This document shows positions 34,027 to 42,180 of a stretch of DNA of 64,000 bases, piece by piece. Position 1 is the stretch's first letter. Every line of letters starts with the position of its first letter. Made by a program: the position numbers and the translations under genes. The notes under the pieces are model-generated. The model was not told the DNA's origin, did no database searches, and worked only from the letters and a program-made list of their open reading frames with translations. Source of the stretch: Alcaligenaceae bacterium (GTDB lineage: Bacteria; Pseudomonadota; Gammaproteobacteria; Burkholderiales; Burkholderiaceae_B); contig CANCMG010000005.1 in NCBI GenBank assembly GCA_947378965.1, forward strand, positions 34,604 through 98,603. The letters are read 5' to 3'.

Positions 34027-36558
34027 ATGACAAACGTAAACACACAAAAATATTTGCCCCTGGGCTTAGCCCTGTTGGGGTTGCTGATTTCGCCTTTCAT
34101 CATGCGTGCACTGGGCTTGACCCCCGGTACCGCCACCGATGTGGTGATTTATGCCATGGCGGCCTTGGGGTTGAATCTGTTAGTCGGTCATACAGGCTTG
34201 ACGTCCTTTGGGCATGGTGCCTTTTTTGGTATCGGCGCCTACGCTGCAGCGTTATCACAAAAGTACTGGTTTGAAGGGCAGATGGTCATGCCGATATTGT
34301 TCACAATCGTATTTTGTGGACTGCTTGCCACCTTGGTCGGTGCGCTGATTTTGCGCCGACGAGGCGTGTACTTTTCGCTGCTGACTTTAGCGTTTTCGGC
34401 ACTGACCTTTGCAATAGCCTTTCGCTGGACAGCGCTGACGGGTGGTGAGAACGGCTTGGGCAATGTGGTTCGCCCAGCAATGGGCGCTTTACAGCTTGAT
34501 GAGCCAGTGCCATATTTAATCGCGGTAAGCATCATCGGTTGGCTTGTCCTGTATCTTATTTGGCGAGTGTCGCGTTCGCCCTTTGGCCATGTGCTTGCAG
34601 CCATCCGAGAAAACGAACAACGCGCACAGTTTCAAGGCTATGACACGCAGCGCTATAAATTATTTGCCTTCGCGATTTCGGGTACTGTTACGGCGCTCGC
34701 TGGTAGCCTGCTAGCGTTTCATTATCGCTTTGCGTCGGCTGATCCAACCTCAGTCACCTTTTCGGGTGAGCTGCTAGCGATGGTGGTGATTGGCGGCATG
34801 CATAGTTTGCTTGGGCCAGTGGTCGGTGCATTTTTCTACATTCTGTTTCGCGAATACCTTTCGATCTGGACGCCAAACTGGCTGTTGTACTTTGGCTTGC
34901 TGTTTGTCGGTTTCATTATTTTTTCACCTAAGGGTCTTGTTGGGGTATGGGCGCAAATTAAAAAGCGTTTCAAGCCCGAAAAAGAAACTGACGCGGCAAT
35001 GAGTGCCCGAAAAATTTATCAAGGTCTGGCGTTCCCTTCATTTTTACAGCCCACCAAAGGCGACAGCGTTGCGCTTGAGGTCTCGGGCATTGCAAAAAGT
35101 TTTGGTGGGGTCAAAGCCGTACGCGATTGCAGTTTGACCTTGCATTCTGGTATCCACGCCGTGATCGGGCCGAACGGCTCGGGTAAGACCACAACGTTTA
35201 ACTTGATCTCTGGCATGTTTGTGCCGGATCAGGGCAAGGTGACGCTCTACGAAAAATCCTTAACCGGTTTGTCGTCTGACAAAATCAGTCAGTTAGGTTT
35301 GGCGCGTTCGTTTCAAATTACTAATTTGTTCAAGGGTCTGACGATCTACGAAAACTTGCGTTTGTCAGTTCAGGCGCGGCACAAGGGGCACTTTAATATT
35401 TGGCGTGATATTGATTCGTATACGGTTGTGCATCAGCAAACAGCAGAGTTGGTGAAGTACCTTGGTCTAGAGGGCATTGAGCAAAGTGAAGCCGCCAGCA
35501 TGTCGTATGGCGGGCAACGTTTGGTTGACATGGGGATCGCGTTAGGTTGCCATCCCAAGGTCTTGCTACTCGATGAACCCTTAGCAGGTTTGGCTGCAGC
35601 CGAGCGTGAGCGAATTTCAAATCTGATTCAAACGATTCAACATCATATTCCGGTGCTGATTGTTGAGCATGATCTAGATCGCGTCTTGGGCTTTTCGCAA
35701 AACGTCACCGTGATGAATGATGGCAACGTCTTGATGACGGGCACCCCTGCCCAGGTGCGCAGCGATGTACGCGTGCAAGAAGTCTACACGGGTAAAGGTA
35801 CGCCAGCCATTCAGGCCAGAACTGCAGCGTCGAGCAAAGCTGAAGACGTGTTGTTGTCGTTCGATAAGATCAATAGCTTTTACGGCAAAAGTCATATTCT
35901 CAACGAGGCATCGTTAAATGTGCGTCGTGGTGAGATTGTGGCTTTGCTTGGGCGCAATGGTGCTGGTAAATCAACCTTGCTCAAGGCGCTGACTGGCCTA
36001 GTTGAGCCAGTGGGGGGTACCATCATGTTTGACGGTCAAAAAATCTCTGGGATGGCTGCACCTGATATTGCGCGCATTGGTATCGGCTATGTGCCGCAAG
36101 GCCGAGGCTTGTTTGCCGGCATGTCGGTGCGTGATAACTTTGCCCTTGGCAGAATGAATCGCGTCAATCCAGCGATTGGTGGCACCTACTGGACCGAAGA
36201 AAAAATCTTTGAATATTTTCCGCGGCTTAGAGATCGTATGGACGTTGCTGCAGACTATTTGTCGGGTGGCGAGCAGCAAATGGTCGCTGTGGCTCGGGCG
36301 CTATCAGGCAATATCAAATTGCTCTTGCTCGATGAGCCTTTTGAAGGCTTGGCGCCAGCCGTCATCAACGAACTGTTTATGGTGTTCGATAAATTGCGCA
36401 GCGAAGTGTCAATTTTGATTGTTGAGCACAATCTGGATTTGGTGCTGGCTTTGTCAGATCGTGTGTTCGCTCTTGAGCGTGGTCAAGTCTTTCACGAAGG
36501 GCCCGCTAAAGCGCTGCTAGATGATTTGGATTATCGTAAGAAGATTCTTTGGATGTAA
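34027..36558 (+). CDS. livMGF: LivM-LivG-LivF triple fusion: ABC permease plus two ATPase domains
   Basis: 843 residues without internal stop or frame break. Residues 1-315 are a LivM permease (LGLNLLVGHTGLTSFGHGAFFGIGAY, then VIGGMHSLLGPVVG). Residues about 345-590 are a LivG ATPase: Walker A GPNGSGKT at 381-388, signature MSYGGQ near 492, Walker B LLLDEP near 513, IVEHDLD. Residues about 605-843 are a LivF ATPase: Walker A GRNGAGKS at 642-649, LSGGEQQ at 745-751, LLLLDEP at 765-771 and IVEHNLD. Linkers of 30 and 15-20 residues connect them. It should pair with LivH to form the whole inner-membrane unit. The first ATPase signature SYGGQ lacks the usual LS start but is otherwise intact. Confidence 0.95.
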   Translation: MTNVNTQKYLPLGLALLGLLISPFIMRALGLTPGTATDVVIYAMAALGLNLLVGHTGLTSFGHGAFFGIGAYAAALSQKYWFEGQMVMPILFTIVFCGLLATLVGALILRRRGVYFSLLTLAFSALTFAIAFRWTALTGGENGLGNVVRPAMGALQLDEPVPYLIAVSIIGWLVLYLIWRVSRSPFGHVLAAIRENEQRAQFQGYDTQRYKLFAFAISGTVTALAGSLLAFHYRFASADPTSVTFSGELLAMVVIGGMHSLLGPVVGAFFYILFREYLSIWTPNWLLYFGLLFVGFIIFSPKGLVGVWAQIKKRFKPEKETDAAMSARKIYQGLAFPSFLQPTKGDSVALEVSGIAKSFGGVKAVRDCSLTLHSGIHAVIGPNGSGKTTTFNLISGMFVPDQGKVTLYEKSLTGLSSDKISQLGLARSFQITNLFKGLTIYENLRLSVQARHKGHFNIWRDIDSYTVVHQQTAELVKYLGLEGIEQSEAASMSYGGQRLVDMGIALGCHPKVLLLDEPLAGLAAAERERISNLIQTIQHHIPVLIVEHDLDRVLGFSQNVTVMNDGNVLMTGTPAQVRSDVRVQEVYTGKGTPAIQARTAASSKAEDVLLSFDKINSFYGKSHILNEASLNVRRGEIVALLGRNGAGKSTLLKALTGLVEPVGGTIMFDGQKISGMAAPDIARIGIGYVPQGRGLFAGMSVRDNFALGRMNRVNPAIGGTYWTEEKIFEYFPRLRDRMDVAADYLSGGEQQMVAVARALSGNIKLLLLDEPFEGLAPAVINELFMVFDKLRSEVSILIVEHNLDLVLALSDRVFALERGQVFHEGPAKALLDDLDYRKKILWM

Positions 36559-36610
36559 GCGATTTTTTGTTGAGTCCAACGTTAGTTAAGTTTTATTTTT
36601 TGAGGCAGCA

Positions 36611-37399
36611 ATGACAGAGGCAATTTCATTTCGGTTAGACGGTCAGCGTGCGTTAGTCACAGCTGGCGCGCAGGGAATAGGGCGTGCCATCACAGAGGCG
36701 CTGCTCGCTCAAGGTGCACAAGTGCACGTGTGTGATATTGATGCCGCAGCGCTAAAGAATGTGCAAGCGGCGTTTCCACAAGTCACTGCGACCTTGACTG
36801 ACATCTCGAATGAGGCTCAGGTGGCAGAGATGTTTGCTGGCCTGAAGCAGCGTTGGGGCGGCCTTGATATCTTGGTGAACAATGCTGGCATCGCGGGGCC
36901 AACGGCGGCAATCGAAGAGACGTCCTTGGCCGAATGGCAGCAGACGATTGATGTGAATCTGACAGGTACGTTTCTTTGTACGCGCAGTGCGGTACCACTC
37001 ATGAAGCCACAAGGTGGCAGCATCGTCAACATCTCTTCAGCAGCAGGTCGGTTTGGGTTTCCGTTGCGTTCGCCGTATTCGGCCTCAAAATTTGGTGTGA
37101 TTGGCTTGACAGAAACCTGGGCGATGGAGCTCGGCCCTCAAGGCATACGCGTCAATGCAATCTTGCCCGGCATTGTCGAAGGCCCTCGTCAAGATCGCGT
37201 ACTCGGCGCCAAAGCAAAGTCTTTTGGGATTACGCTCGAGCAGATGCGCACGCGAGCGCTTGAACGGGTGTCGCTGCGAACGACTGTGACGGCGCACGAT
37301 ATCGCGGCACAAATTGTTTTTATTTGTTCAAAAGCGGGTGCCAAGATCTCTGGGCAAAGCTTATCAGTGGACGGCAACGTCGAAACCTTAGTGCAATAA
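36611..37399 (+). CDS. Short-chain dehydrogenase/reductase
   Basis: 262 residues, classical SDR. TAGAQGIG near residue 17 binds NAD(P); NNAGIAG and NISSAAG are structural, with the catalytic serine; YSASKFG gives Tyr and Lys of the YxxxK site, about 20 residues after. The D-I after VHVC (VHVCDID) favours NAD over NADP. GAGGCAGCA precedes the ATG. It is in line with the Liv transporter upstream and the BKACE gene 24 bp downstream, so it could oxidise an imported hydroxy acid to the beta-keto acid split by the next enzyme. Confidence 0.92.
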   Translation: MTEAISFRLDGQRALVTAGAQGIGRAITEALLAQGAQVHVCDIDAAALKNVQAAFPQVTATLTDISNEAQVAEMFAGLKQRWGGLDILVNNAGIAGPTAAIEETSLAEWQQTIDVNLTGTFLCTRSAVPLMKPQGGSIVNISSAAGRFGFPLRSPYSASKFGVIGLTETWAMELGPQGIRVNAILPGIVEGPRQDRVLGAKAKSFGITLEQMRTRALERVSLRTTVTAHDIAAQIVFICSKAGAKISGQSLSVDGNVETLVQ

Positions 37400-37423
37400 T
37401 TCAACAATTTTTCGGAGATCGCT

Positions 37424-38350
37424 ATGCCTAGAAAAGTCATTATTACCTGTGCCGTCACGGGTGCCATCCATACTCCAAGCATGTCACCCTACATTCCAGT
37501 TACTGCCCAAGAAATCGCTGATGCAGCGATTGGTGCTGCCCAAGCCGGCGCTGCGATCGTGCACCTACACGCGCGCGACCCTAAAGATGGCAGCCCCTCG
37601 CAAGACCCCGACTTGTTCAAACAGTTTTTGCCCCAGATCAAAGAAAAAAGTGATGTCGTGATCAACTTAACGACAGGCGGTGCTCCGACTATGACGATCG
37701 AAGATCGCCTGCGTCCTGCACATTATTTCAAACCCGAAGTCGCTTCGCTGAATATGGGTTCAATGAACTTTGGTTTGTATGACATGCTGAAACGTTTCAA
37801 AACGTTTAAGCACGACTGGGAGCCTAAATATTTAGCCGGTAGCGATGATCGCGTCTTTAAAAACACTTTCAAAGACATCGCACACATTCTGACCTCGTGC
37901 AGCGAAAACAATACGCGTTTCGAGATCGAGTGCTACGACATTGGTCATCTGTATACGGCTGCGCACTTTATTGATCGCGGCTTGATTAAGGCGCCGTTCT
38001 TGATCCAATCCGTCTTTGGTATTTTGGGTGGCATTGGTCCTCATCCCGAAGATGTGCTGCACATGAAGCGCACGGCTGACCGTTTGTTTGGCAACGATTA
38101 TCAATGGTCTGTGCTGGGTGCGGGTCGCAATCAAACTCCGATCGCCACGCAATCCGCCACAATGGGTGGGCATGTGCGTGTGGGCCTCGAAGACTCGTTA
38201 TGGGATGGCCCAGGCGCGCTTGCCAAGTCGAATGCAGATCAGGTGACACGTATGCGTAAGATCATCGAAGGCTTGTCACTCGAAGTCGCTACGCCTGCCG
38301 AGGCACGCGAGATCTTGAAGCTTAAAGGGCGCGAGAACGTGAACTTCTAA
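37424..38350 (+). CDS. Beta-keto acid cleavage enzyme (BKACE, DUF849)
   Basis: 308 residues. The N-terminus KVIITCAVTGAIHTPSMSP and VHLHARDPKDGSPSQD are hallmarks of the 3-keto-5-aminohexanoate cleavage enzyme family; H47 and H49 are the predicted zinc ligands. LTTGGAPTMTIEDRL, LNMGSMNFG and GGHVRVGLEDSL support it. The enzyme splits a beta-keto acid with acetyl-CoA to give acetoacetate and a new CoA thioester. CGGAG precedes the ATG. It is last in a likely operon (livK, livH, livMGF, SDR, BKACE) that ends at a clear terminator. Confidence 0.95.
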   Translation: MPRKVIITCAVTGAIHTPSMSPYIPVTAQEIADAAIGAAQAGAAIVHLHARDPKDGSPSQDPDLFKQFLPQIKEKSDVVINLTTGGAPTMTIEDRLRPAHYFKPEVASLNMGSMNFGLYDMLKRFKTFKHDWEPKYLAGSDDRVFKNTFKDIAHILTSCSENNTRFEIECYDIGHLYTAAHFIDRGLIKAPFLIQSVFGILGGIGPHPEDVLHMKRTADRLFGNDYQWSVLGAGRNQTPIATQSATMGGHVRVGLEDSLWDGPGALAKSNADQVTRMRKIIEGLSLEVATPAEAREILKLKGRENVNF

Positions 38351-38371
38351 GCTAATTCGCTGTTTGATCTT

Positions 38372-38404
38372 AAGCCTGTTCCTCGTTTGGGACGGGCTTT
38401 TTTT
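38372..38404 (+). terminator. Intrinsic terminator after the BKACE gene
   Basis: AAGCCTGTTCC and GGGACGGGCTT pair over 11 bp (two G-U pairs) around the loop TCGTTT, followed by a run of seven Ts. It ends the operon begun by livK. Confidence 0.9.
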
Positions 38405-38474
38405 ATGGCTGACTGTGTCTATGATCTTTAAATCCTCTAAGATTCGACTATTGTTGTCTAGGTACGAAACACTT

Positions 38475-38963
38475 ATGAATATTCTTCGCAGCTGTTGCCT
38501 GAGCCTAATCTTGCTTTTTTGCACAAGCGGTCATTTTGCCCATGCCGTTGAGGTGGGGCAAACGATTCGTGTCTCGGGGCTGACTTCGCTTAGCGGAGAA
38601 GTAGTGACTGCAGAGCAGCTAGCCGGAAAATATTTGATTATTCAAATATGGGCCTCGTGGTGCCCCTACTGCCACAAGCAAAATCTCAATCTGCAAAAGC
38701 TTGCCCCACAACTTTCTTCAGATAAGGCCGTCATTGTGGCGCTCTCGGTTGATCGCGATGAGTTCAGCGCTAAAAATTACGCTGAGGAACACGCTTGGCC
38801 GTTTCTGACCGCCATGATGACCCCAGAGTGGTCGGCAACACTTGGCAAACGGCGGGGGATTCCAGAACTCTATGTTGTCAACCCTCAGGGCAAAGTGGTG
38901 CAGAAGGGGTTCGGCCAGATGGTTGATGCTGATATTTTTGAACTCAAAAAATATGGCCAATAA
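38475..38963 (+). CDS. Thioredoxin-like (TlpA/ResA family) exported protein
   Basis: 162 residues from ATG 38475; the frame is open upstream through the terminator, which excludes a longer protein. A signal peptide (MNILRSCCLSLILLFCTSG, cleavage near AHA) is followed by LAGKYLIIQIWASWCPYCHKQN with the redox CPYC pair near residue 67, and RGIPELYVVNPQGKVV with the cis-proline near IPE. It should be a periplasmic thiol-disulfide reductase that could serve cytochrome c maturation or Sox cysteines. The last three codons (GGC CAA TAA) overlap the first copy of the 15-bp repeat array. Confidence 0.9.
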   Translation: MNILRSCCLSLILLFCTSGHFAHAVEVGQTIRVSGLTSLSGEVVTAEQLAGKYLIIQIWASWCPYCHKQNLNLQKLAPQLSSDKAVIVALSVDRDEFSAKNYAEEHAWPFLTAMMTPEWSATLGKRRGIPELYVVNPQGKVVQKGFGQMVDADIFELKKYGQ

Positions 38964-39090
38964 AAATTCAGTCAATCAAAATTCAGTCAATCAAGATACG
39001 GTCAATCAAGATACGGTCAATCAGGATACGGTTAATCAAGATTAAGTCAATCAAGATACTGTCAATTAAGATACTGTCAATAAAAATACG
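38956..39090 (+). repeat. Nine-copy 15-bp tandem repeat starting at a stop codon
   Basis: Units of 15 bp start at 38956, 38971, 38986, 39001, 39016, 39031, 39046, 39061 and 39076. The consensus is GTCAATCAAGATACG; the first (GCCAATAAAAATTCA) and last (GTCAATAAAAATACG) resemble each other. The first unit contains the TAA stop codon of the thioredoxin-like gene. As 15 is a multiple of three, each frame gives a pentapeptide repeat (for example V-N-Q-D-T). A 30-codon frame (ATG 38953 to TAA 39045) is open but I do not call it a gene. Confidence 0.95.
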
Positions 39091-39107
39091 ACCGCTAATC
39101 TTTGCGA

Positions 39108-39542
39108 CTAAGGTTTGATGTACGCGTACTTGTCTTGAAACTGCAAATCAGCGATGCGCACGACCCCCGAAGGTGTGAAGTCAGCATCTAGAATAAATTG
39201 GTCTTTGTTGAGCTTACGATTTTTAAGTGTGATTTCACAGATTTCAAAGCGCACGCCTCGCGACTTCAGAGCGGCGATCAACGGCGCATACTCAACGGCA
39301 TTTTTTTCATCTTTCGCACCGTCTATTAGCAGATCAACCCCTTCAGCATGGGTCACTACCACGATTTTTGTCTGAGGGGCTACATCCAAGTGATTGCGAA
39401 TGTTGCGCAGGCCTTTTAAGCCTTGTGCCGCCGCGTGATCGATGTGATAGACCACGCTAGATTGTGCAACGGCAGAGCCTGCTCCTAACATCCCTAGCAC
39501 CAAGAGCAGGGCGCAGGCAGTTTGTTTAAGTTGTGCTGACAT
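39108..39542 (-). CDS. DsrE-like periplasmic protein
   Basis: 144 residues, ATG preceded by AAGGATC. Signal peptide MSAQLKQTACALLLVLGMLGAGSAVAQ. The mature part (VVYHIDHAAAQGLKGLRNIRNHLDV, IVVVTHAEGVDLLIDGAKDE, LKSRGVRFEICEITLKNR) matches the DsrE/DsrF-like Rossmann-type fold; the single cysteine in EICEITL sits where sulfur-carrying DsrE proteins have their reactive Cys. It is the last gene of the sox run, 80 bp after soxB, so a role in periplasmic sulfur transfer is plausible. Confidence 0.88.
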   Translation of the reverse strand: MSAQLKQTACALLLVLGMLGAGSAVAQSSVVYHIDHAAAQGLKGLRNIRNHLDVAPQTKIVVVTHAEGVDLLIDGAKDEKNAVEYAPLIAALKSRGVRFEICEITLKNRKLNKDQFILDADFTPSGVVRIADLQFQDKYAYIKP

Positions 39543-39565
39543 GAAGATCCTTGGTTATTAAAACA

Positions 39566-39582
39566 GCGCACATGGTGTGCGC
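39566..39582. repeat. Hairpin between soxB and the DsrE-like gene
   Basis: GCGCACA (39566-39572) and TGTGCGC (39576-39582) are perfect arms with a TGG loop, 40 bp after the soxB stop and 24 bp before the next start. There is no T tract, so it more likely protects or processes the mRNA than terminates it. Confidence 0.6.
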
Positions 39583-39622
39583 ATAGAACTGAATAGGCTC
39601 TGTTGCTGAGCGTGAGGCGAGC

Positions 39623-41341
39623 TTATGCGTGCCCTGGATTGTTGGCAGCGCCTTTAATAGTTGGCATGTTTAAGGGGCTAGCTTTGACGGTTTTGATATC
39701 TTTCAAGTACGTTGTCATCAAGTCCCAGATCGGCTCACCACCTGCTTGCTTGGCTTCAACAGAAACGGGGGCCCAGCCGGCGACCTTATAGGTGCTGTCT
39801 GCGTCGATGAGATTACCGCCTAGGCGCATGTCTGAAATACGTTTTCCGGCCCCAGCGGTTGGGTCGATGGTGTACTGCAGTCCACCCACACGCACCATAT
39901 CGCCACCCTGTTGATAATAGGGATCAGGATTAAACAGATTGTCGGCGACATCTTCAAGAATTGTCTTGAGCATGTCACCCTTCATCATTGTGGTGGTGGT
40001 GTAGGGGTAGGTGATGGCCGTTTGATCCATCAGGTGTTCGAAGGTAATGGTTTGACCTGGCAATAAAGACGTGCCCCAACGAAAGCCAGGAGAGAACGCA
40101 ATCGGTGCATCTTTGACTGCCATCAAGCCATCAAGAATTAGTTGATCGAAGCTGCCGTTAAAGTTACCTCGGCGATAAAGCAGACCTTCGGTGACTGCAA
40201 GTGGTTGCGCCAGTTTGGTTTCGAAGGGGCTGCGCAATTTTTTGATTAAGTCTGCCATCTCTGGATCAGCGGGTAACAAATCAGAGAATACCGGCATTAA
40301 CTTGTAGCGCACGTCAGAGACCTTACCGGCCTTCACATCAAAATCTAAAACACCTAAAAATTTTCCGTTTGAGCCGGCGTTGGTGACGAGGGTAACGCCT
40401 CCTTTGTTGCTGACTTTAATCGGGGCAGGCACGCCATCATGCGTGTGCCCGCCTAAGATCGCGTCGATCCCTTGCACGCGACTGGCCATCTTCAGGTCGA
40501 CATCCATGCCATTGTGTGAAAGCAACACGACGACTTTTGCGCCTTTGCCTCGCGCCTCGTCAACCACCTTCTGCATGTTTTCTTCTTCGATGCCAAAGGT
40601 CCAGTTCTCGACCATATAGCGTGGATTGGCGATAGGCGTATACGGAAACGCCTGACCAATAATCGCGACCGACACGCCGTTCATGTCTCTGAGGGTATAC
40701 GCCTCAAAAACTGGATCTCCAAAGTCTGCTGTCTTAATGTTTTGCGCTAAAAACGAAACTTTGTTGTTGAAATCTTTTTCGACGATTTCTTGTACACGCT
40801 TTTCGCCCAGGGTCATCTCCCAGTGCGCCGTCATGATGTCAACGCCCATCGCCAGGCAAGCATCGACCATATCTTGGCCGTTGGTCCAGAGCGAGGTGCC
40901 AGAGCCTTGCCAGGTGTCGCCGCCATCCAGCAGTAAAGCTCCAGGGCGTGAAGCTTTTAAGCGTTTGATGAGTGTTGCGAGATGAGCAAAGCCGCCGACC
41001 TTACCGTAATTTTTTGCCGCGGCTTCAAAGTCAAGATAGGTAAAGGCATAGGCATCGCGACTGCCTGGAGCGATACCAAAAGCCTTAAGCAGATGCTCGC
41101 CAACTAAATGCGGCGCTTTACCTGACTGCTCACCAAAGCCAAGGTTGACGCTAGGTTCGCGAAAATAAATTGGGTTGAGTTGTGCATGACAATCGGTAAA
41201 GTGCAGCAAATGCACATTGCCAAACTTAGGAAGGTCGTAAAAGGAGTTTGCTGCAGCTTGGGCTGCGGCTGCGCTTGACTGTAATGCCAGGCCACCTGCA
41301 GATGCAATCGCCAGCAATTGCATAAATTCTCTACGATTCAT
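39623..41341 (-). CDS. soxB: SoxB thiosulfohydrolase
   Basis: 572 residues with a twin-arginine signal MNRREFMQLLAIASAGG. The di-manganese metallophosphatase-like core shows HFTDCHAQ (D50, H52), LLDGGDTWQGSG, AHWEMTLG, LLSHNGMDVD and ILGGHTHDGVP; the SoxB C-terminal 5'-nucleotidase-like domain follows. It releases sulfate from the SoxY-bound thiosulfonate in the periplasm. Gene order is soxC, D, Y, Z, A, X, B in transcription order, with a 183-bp gap upstream of soxB. The Shine-Dalgarno sequence is weak. Confidence 0.97.
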   Translation of the reverse strand: MNRREFMQLLAIASAGGLALQSSAAAAQAAANSFYDLPKFGNVHLLHFTDCHAQLNPIYFREPSVNLGFGEQSGKAPHLVGEHLLKAFGIAPGSRDAYAFTYLDFEAAAKNYGKVGGFAHLATLIKRLKASRPGALLLDGGDTWQGSGTSLWTNGQDMVDACLAMGVDIMTAHWEMTLGEKRVQEIVEKDFNNKVSFLAQNIKTADFGDPVFEAYTLRDMNGVSVAIIGQAFPYTPIANPRYMVENWTFGIEEENMQKVVDEARGKGAKVVVLLSHNGMDVDLKMASRVQGIDAILGGHTHDGVPAPIKVSNKGGVTLVTNAGSNGKFLGVLDFDVKAGKVSDVRYKLMPVFSDLLPADPEMADLIKKLRSPFETKLAQPLAVTEGLLYRRGNFNGSFDQLILDGLMAVKDAPIAFSPGFRWGTSLLPGQTITFEHLMDQTAITYPYTTTTMMKGDMLKTILEDVADNLFNPDPYYQQGGDMVRVGGLQYTIDPTAGAGKRISDMRLGGNLIDADSTYKVAGWAPVSVEAKQAGGEPIWDLMTTYLKDIKTVKASPLNMPTIKGAANNPGHA

Positions 41342-41524
41342 TTTTGTGCCATCTGGTTGTCGTTTGGTCTAAATCACTCAATATCTGACTGATACACCGG
41401 CCTGCCGAAACCGCTATATCGAGCACCATCAAGTGGGCCCGATTGATCGTGATTCGTGTCAAATATTGCGCTGCAGAGCCAAGCAGAATGTCAAGATTTA
41501 GGCTCAAACGGTCGTGTTCTACAG

Positions 41525-42148
41525 TTACTTATTCACCGGCGATTCAGGGTCAAGCAGCAACGCCATCACATCTTTAATCTGCTGTTCAGTCAGTAAGTTG
41601 AAATGCGCCATGCGAGGCATGTTGCTGCAAGCGTTATACGCTTTTGAATTGTTGATGCGATTCCAGGTATAGGTCAAAATCGCTTCGCTGGTGCCACGTG
41701 CCTTGCCGTAGCCTGTCAAAGAAGGTCCGATGTTGCCATACGAAATTTCTTGTTTGCTGATTTGATGGCAGTTGTAGCAGCCGCCGCCATTTGGTGTTTT
41801 AGTGGTATCTGACCACGTTGCGCCACGGCCGCTTTGTGCAATCGCTTCACCCGCTTTCCAACTTCCCAAATATTTACCGTCTGACGGCGGTTTAATGGCT
41901 GCCATTGCCTTGCTTTGTTCTTCAATTAAAACTTTTTGCGCAGCAGGTGTGTTGCGAACGTCTGGATCTGAGCACAGCGCTTGGATTGGGTCTTGCTGAA
42001 GGCGATCAAGCCCAGCAATACCTTCGGCGCGAAAGCCCTCTTTGAGCATAGCCTCAAACTTTGGATCGGCATTTTGTGCCTGAGCGCCAAATGACAGGCA
42101 GCTGAGCAACACGGCGGTCGTGCAGTAACGAACGTATAAGGTGTTCAT
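41525..42148 (-). CDS. soxX: SoxX c-type cytochrome subunit
   Basis: 207 residues with a signal peptide (cleavage near AQA-QNADP). A single haem site CYNCH gives C124, C127 and H128, followed by YGNIGPSLTGYGKARG, a classical SoxX segment; a distal methionine lies in CSNMPRMAHF. It pairs with SoxA to load thiosulfate onto SoxY. The sequence between residues 30 and 115 includes the long insert of the larger SoxX forms. It lies 32 bp downstream of soxA. Confidence 0.96.
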   Translation of the reverse strand: MNTLYVRYCTTAVLLSCLSFGAQAQNADPKFEAMLKEGFRAEGIAGLDRLQQDPIQALCSDPDVRNTPAAQKVLIEEQSKAMAAIKPPSDGKYLGSWKAGEAIAQSGRGATWSDTTKTPNGGGCYNCHQISKQEISYGNIGPSLTGYGKARGTSEAILTYTWNRINNSKAYNACSNMPRMAHFNLLTEQQIKDVMALLLDPESPVNK

Positions 42149-42180
42149 AAGTGTGAGTATCCTGAGCGGTGTTGTTTGAC

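Noticed and set aside
38953..39045. Possible 30-codon gene encoding V-N-Q-D-T repeats
   Set aside because: It lies in the tandem repeat, overlaps the thioredoxin-like stop codon, has no clear ribosome site, and other frames are equally open because the period is a multiple of three.
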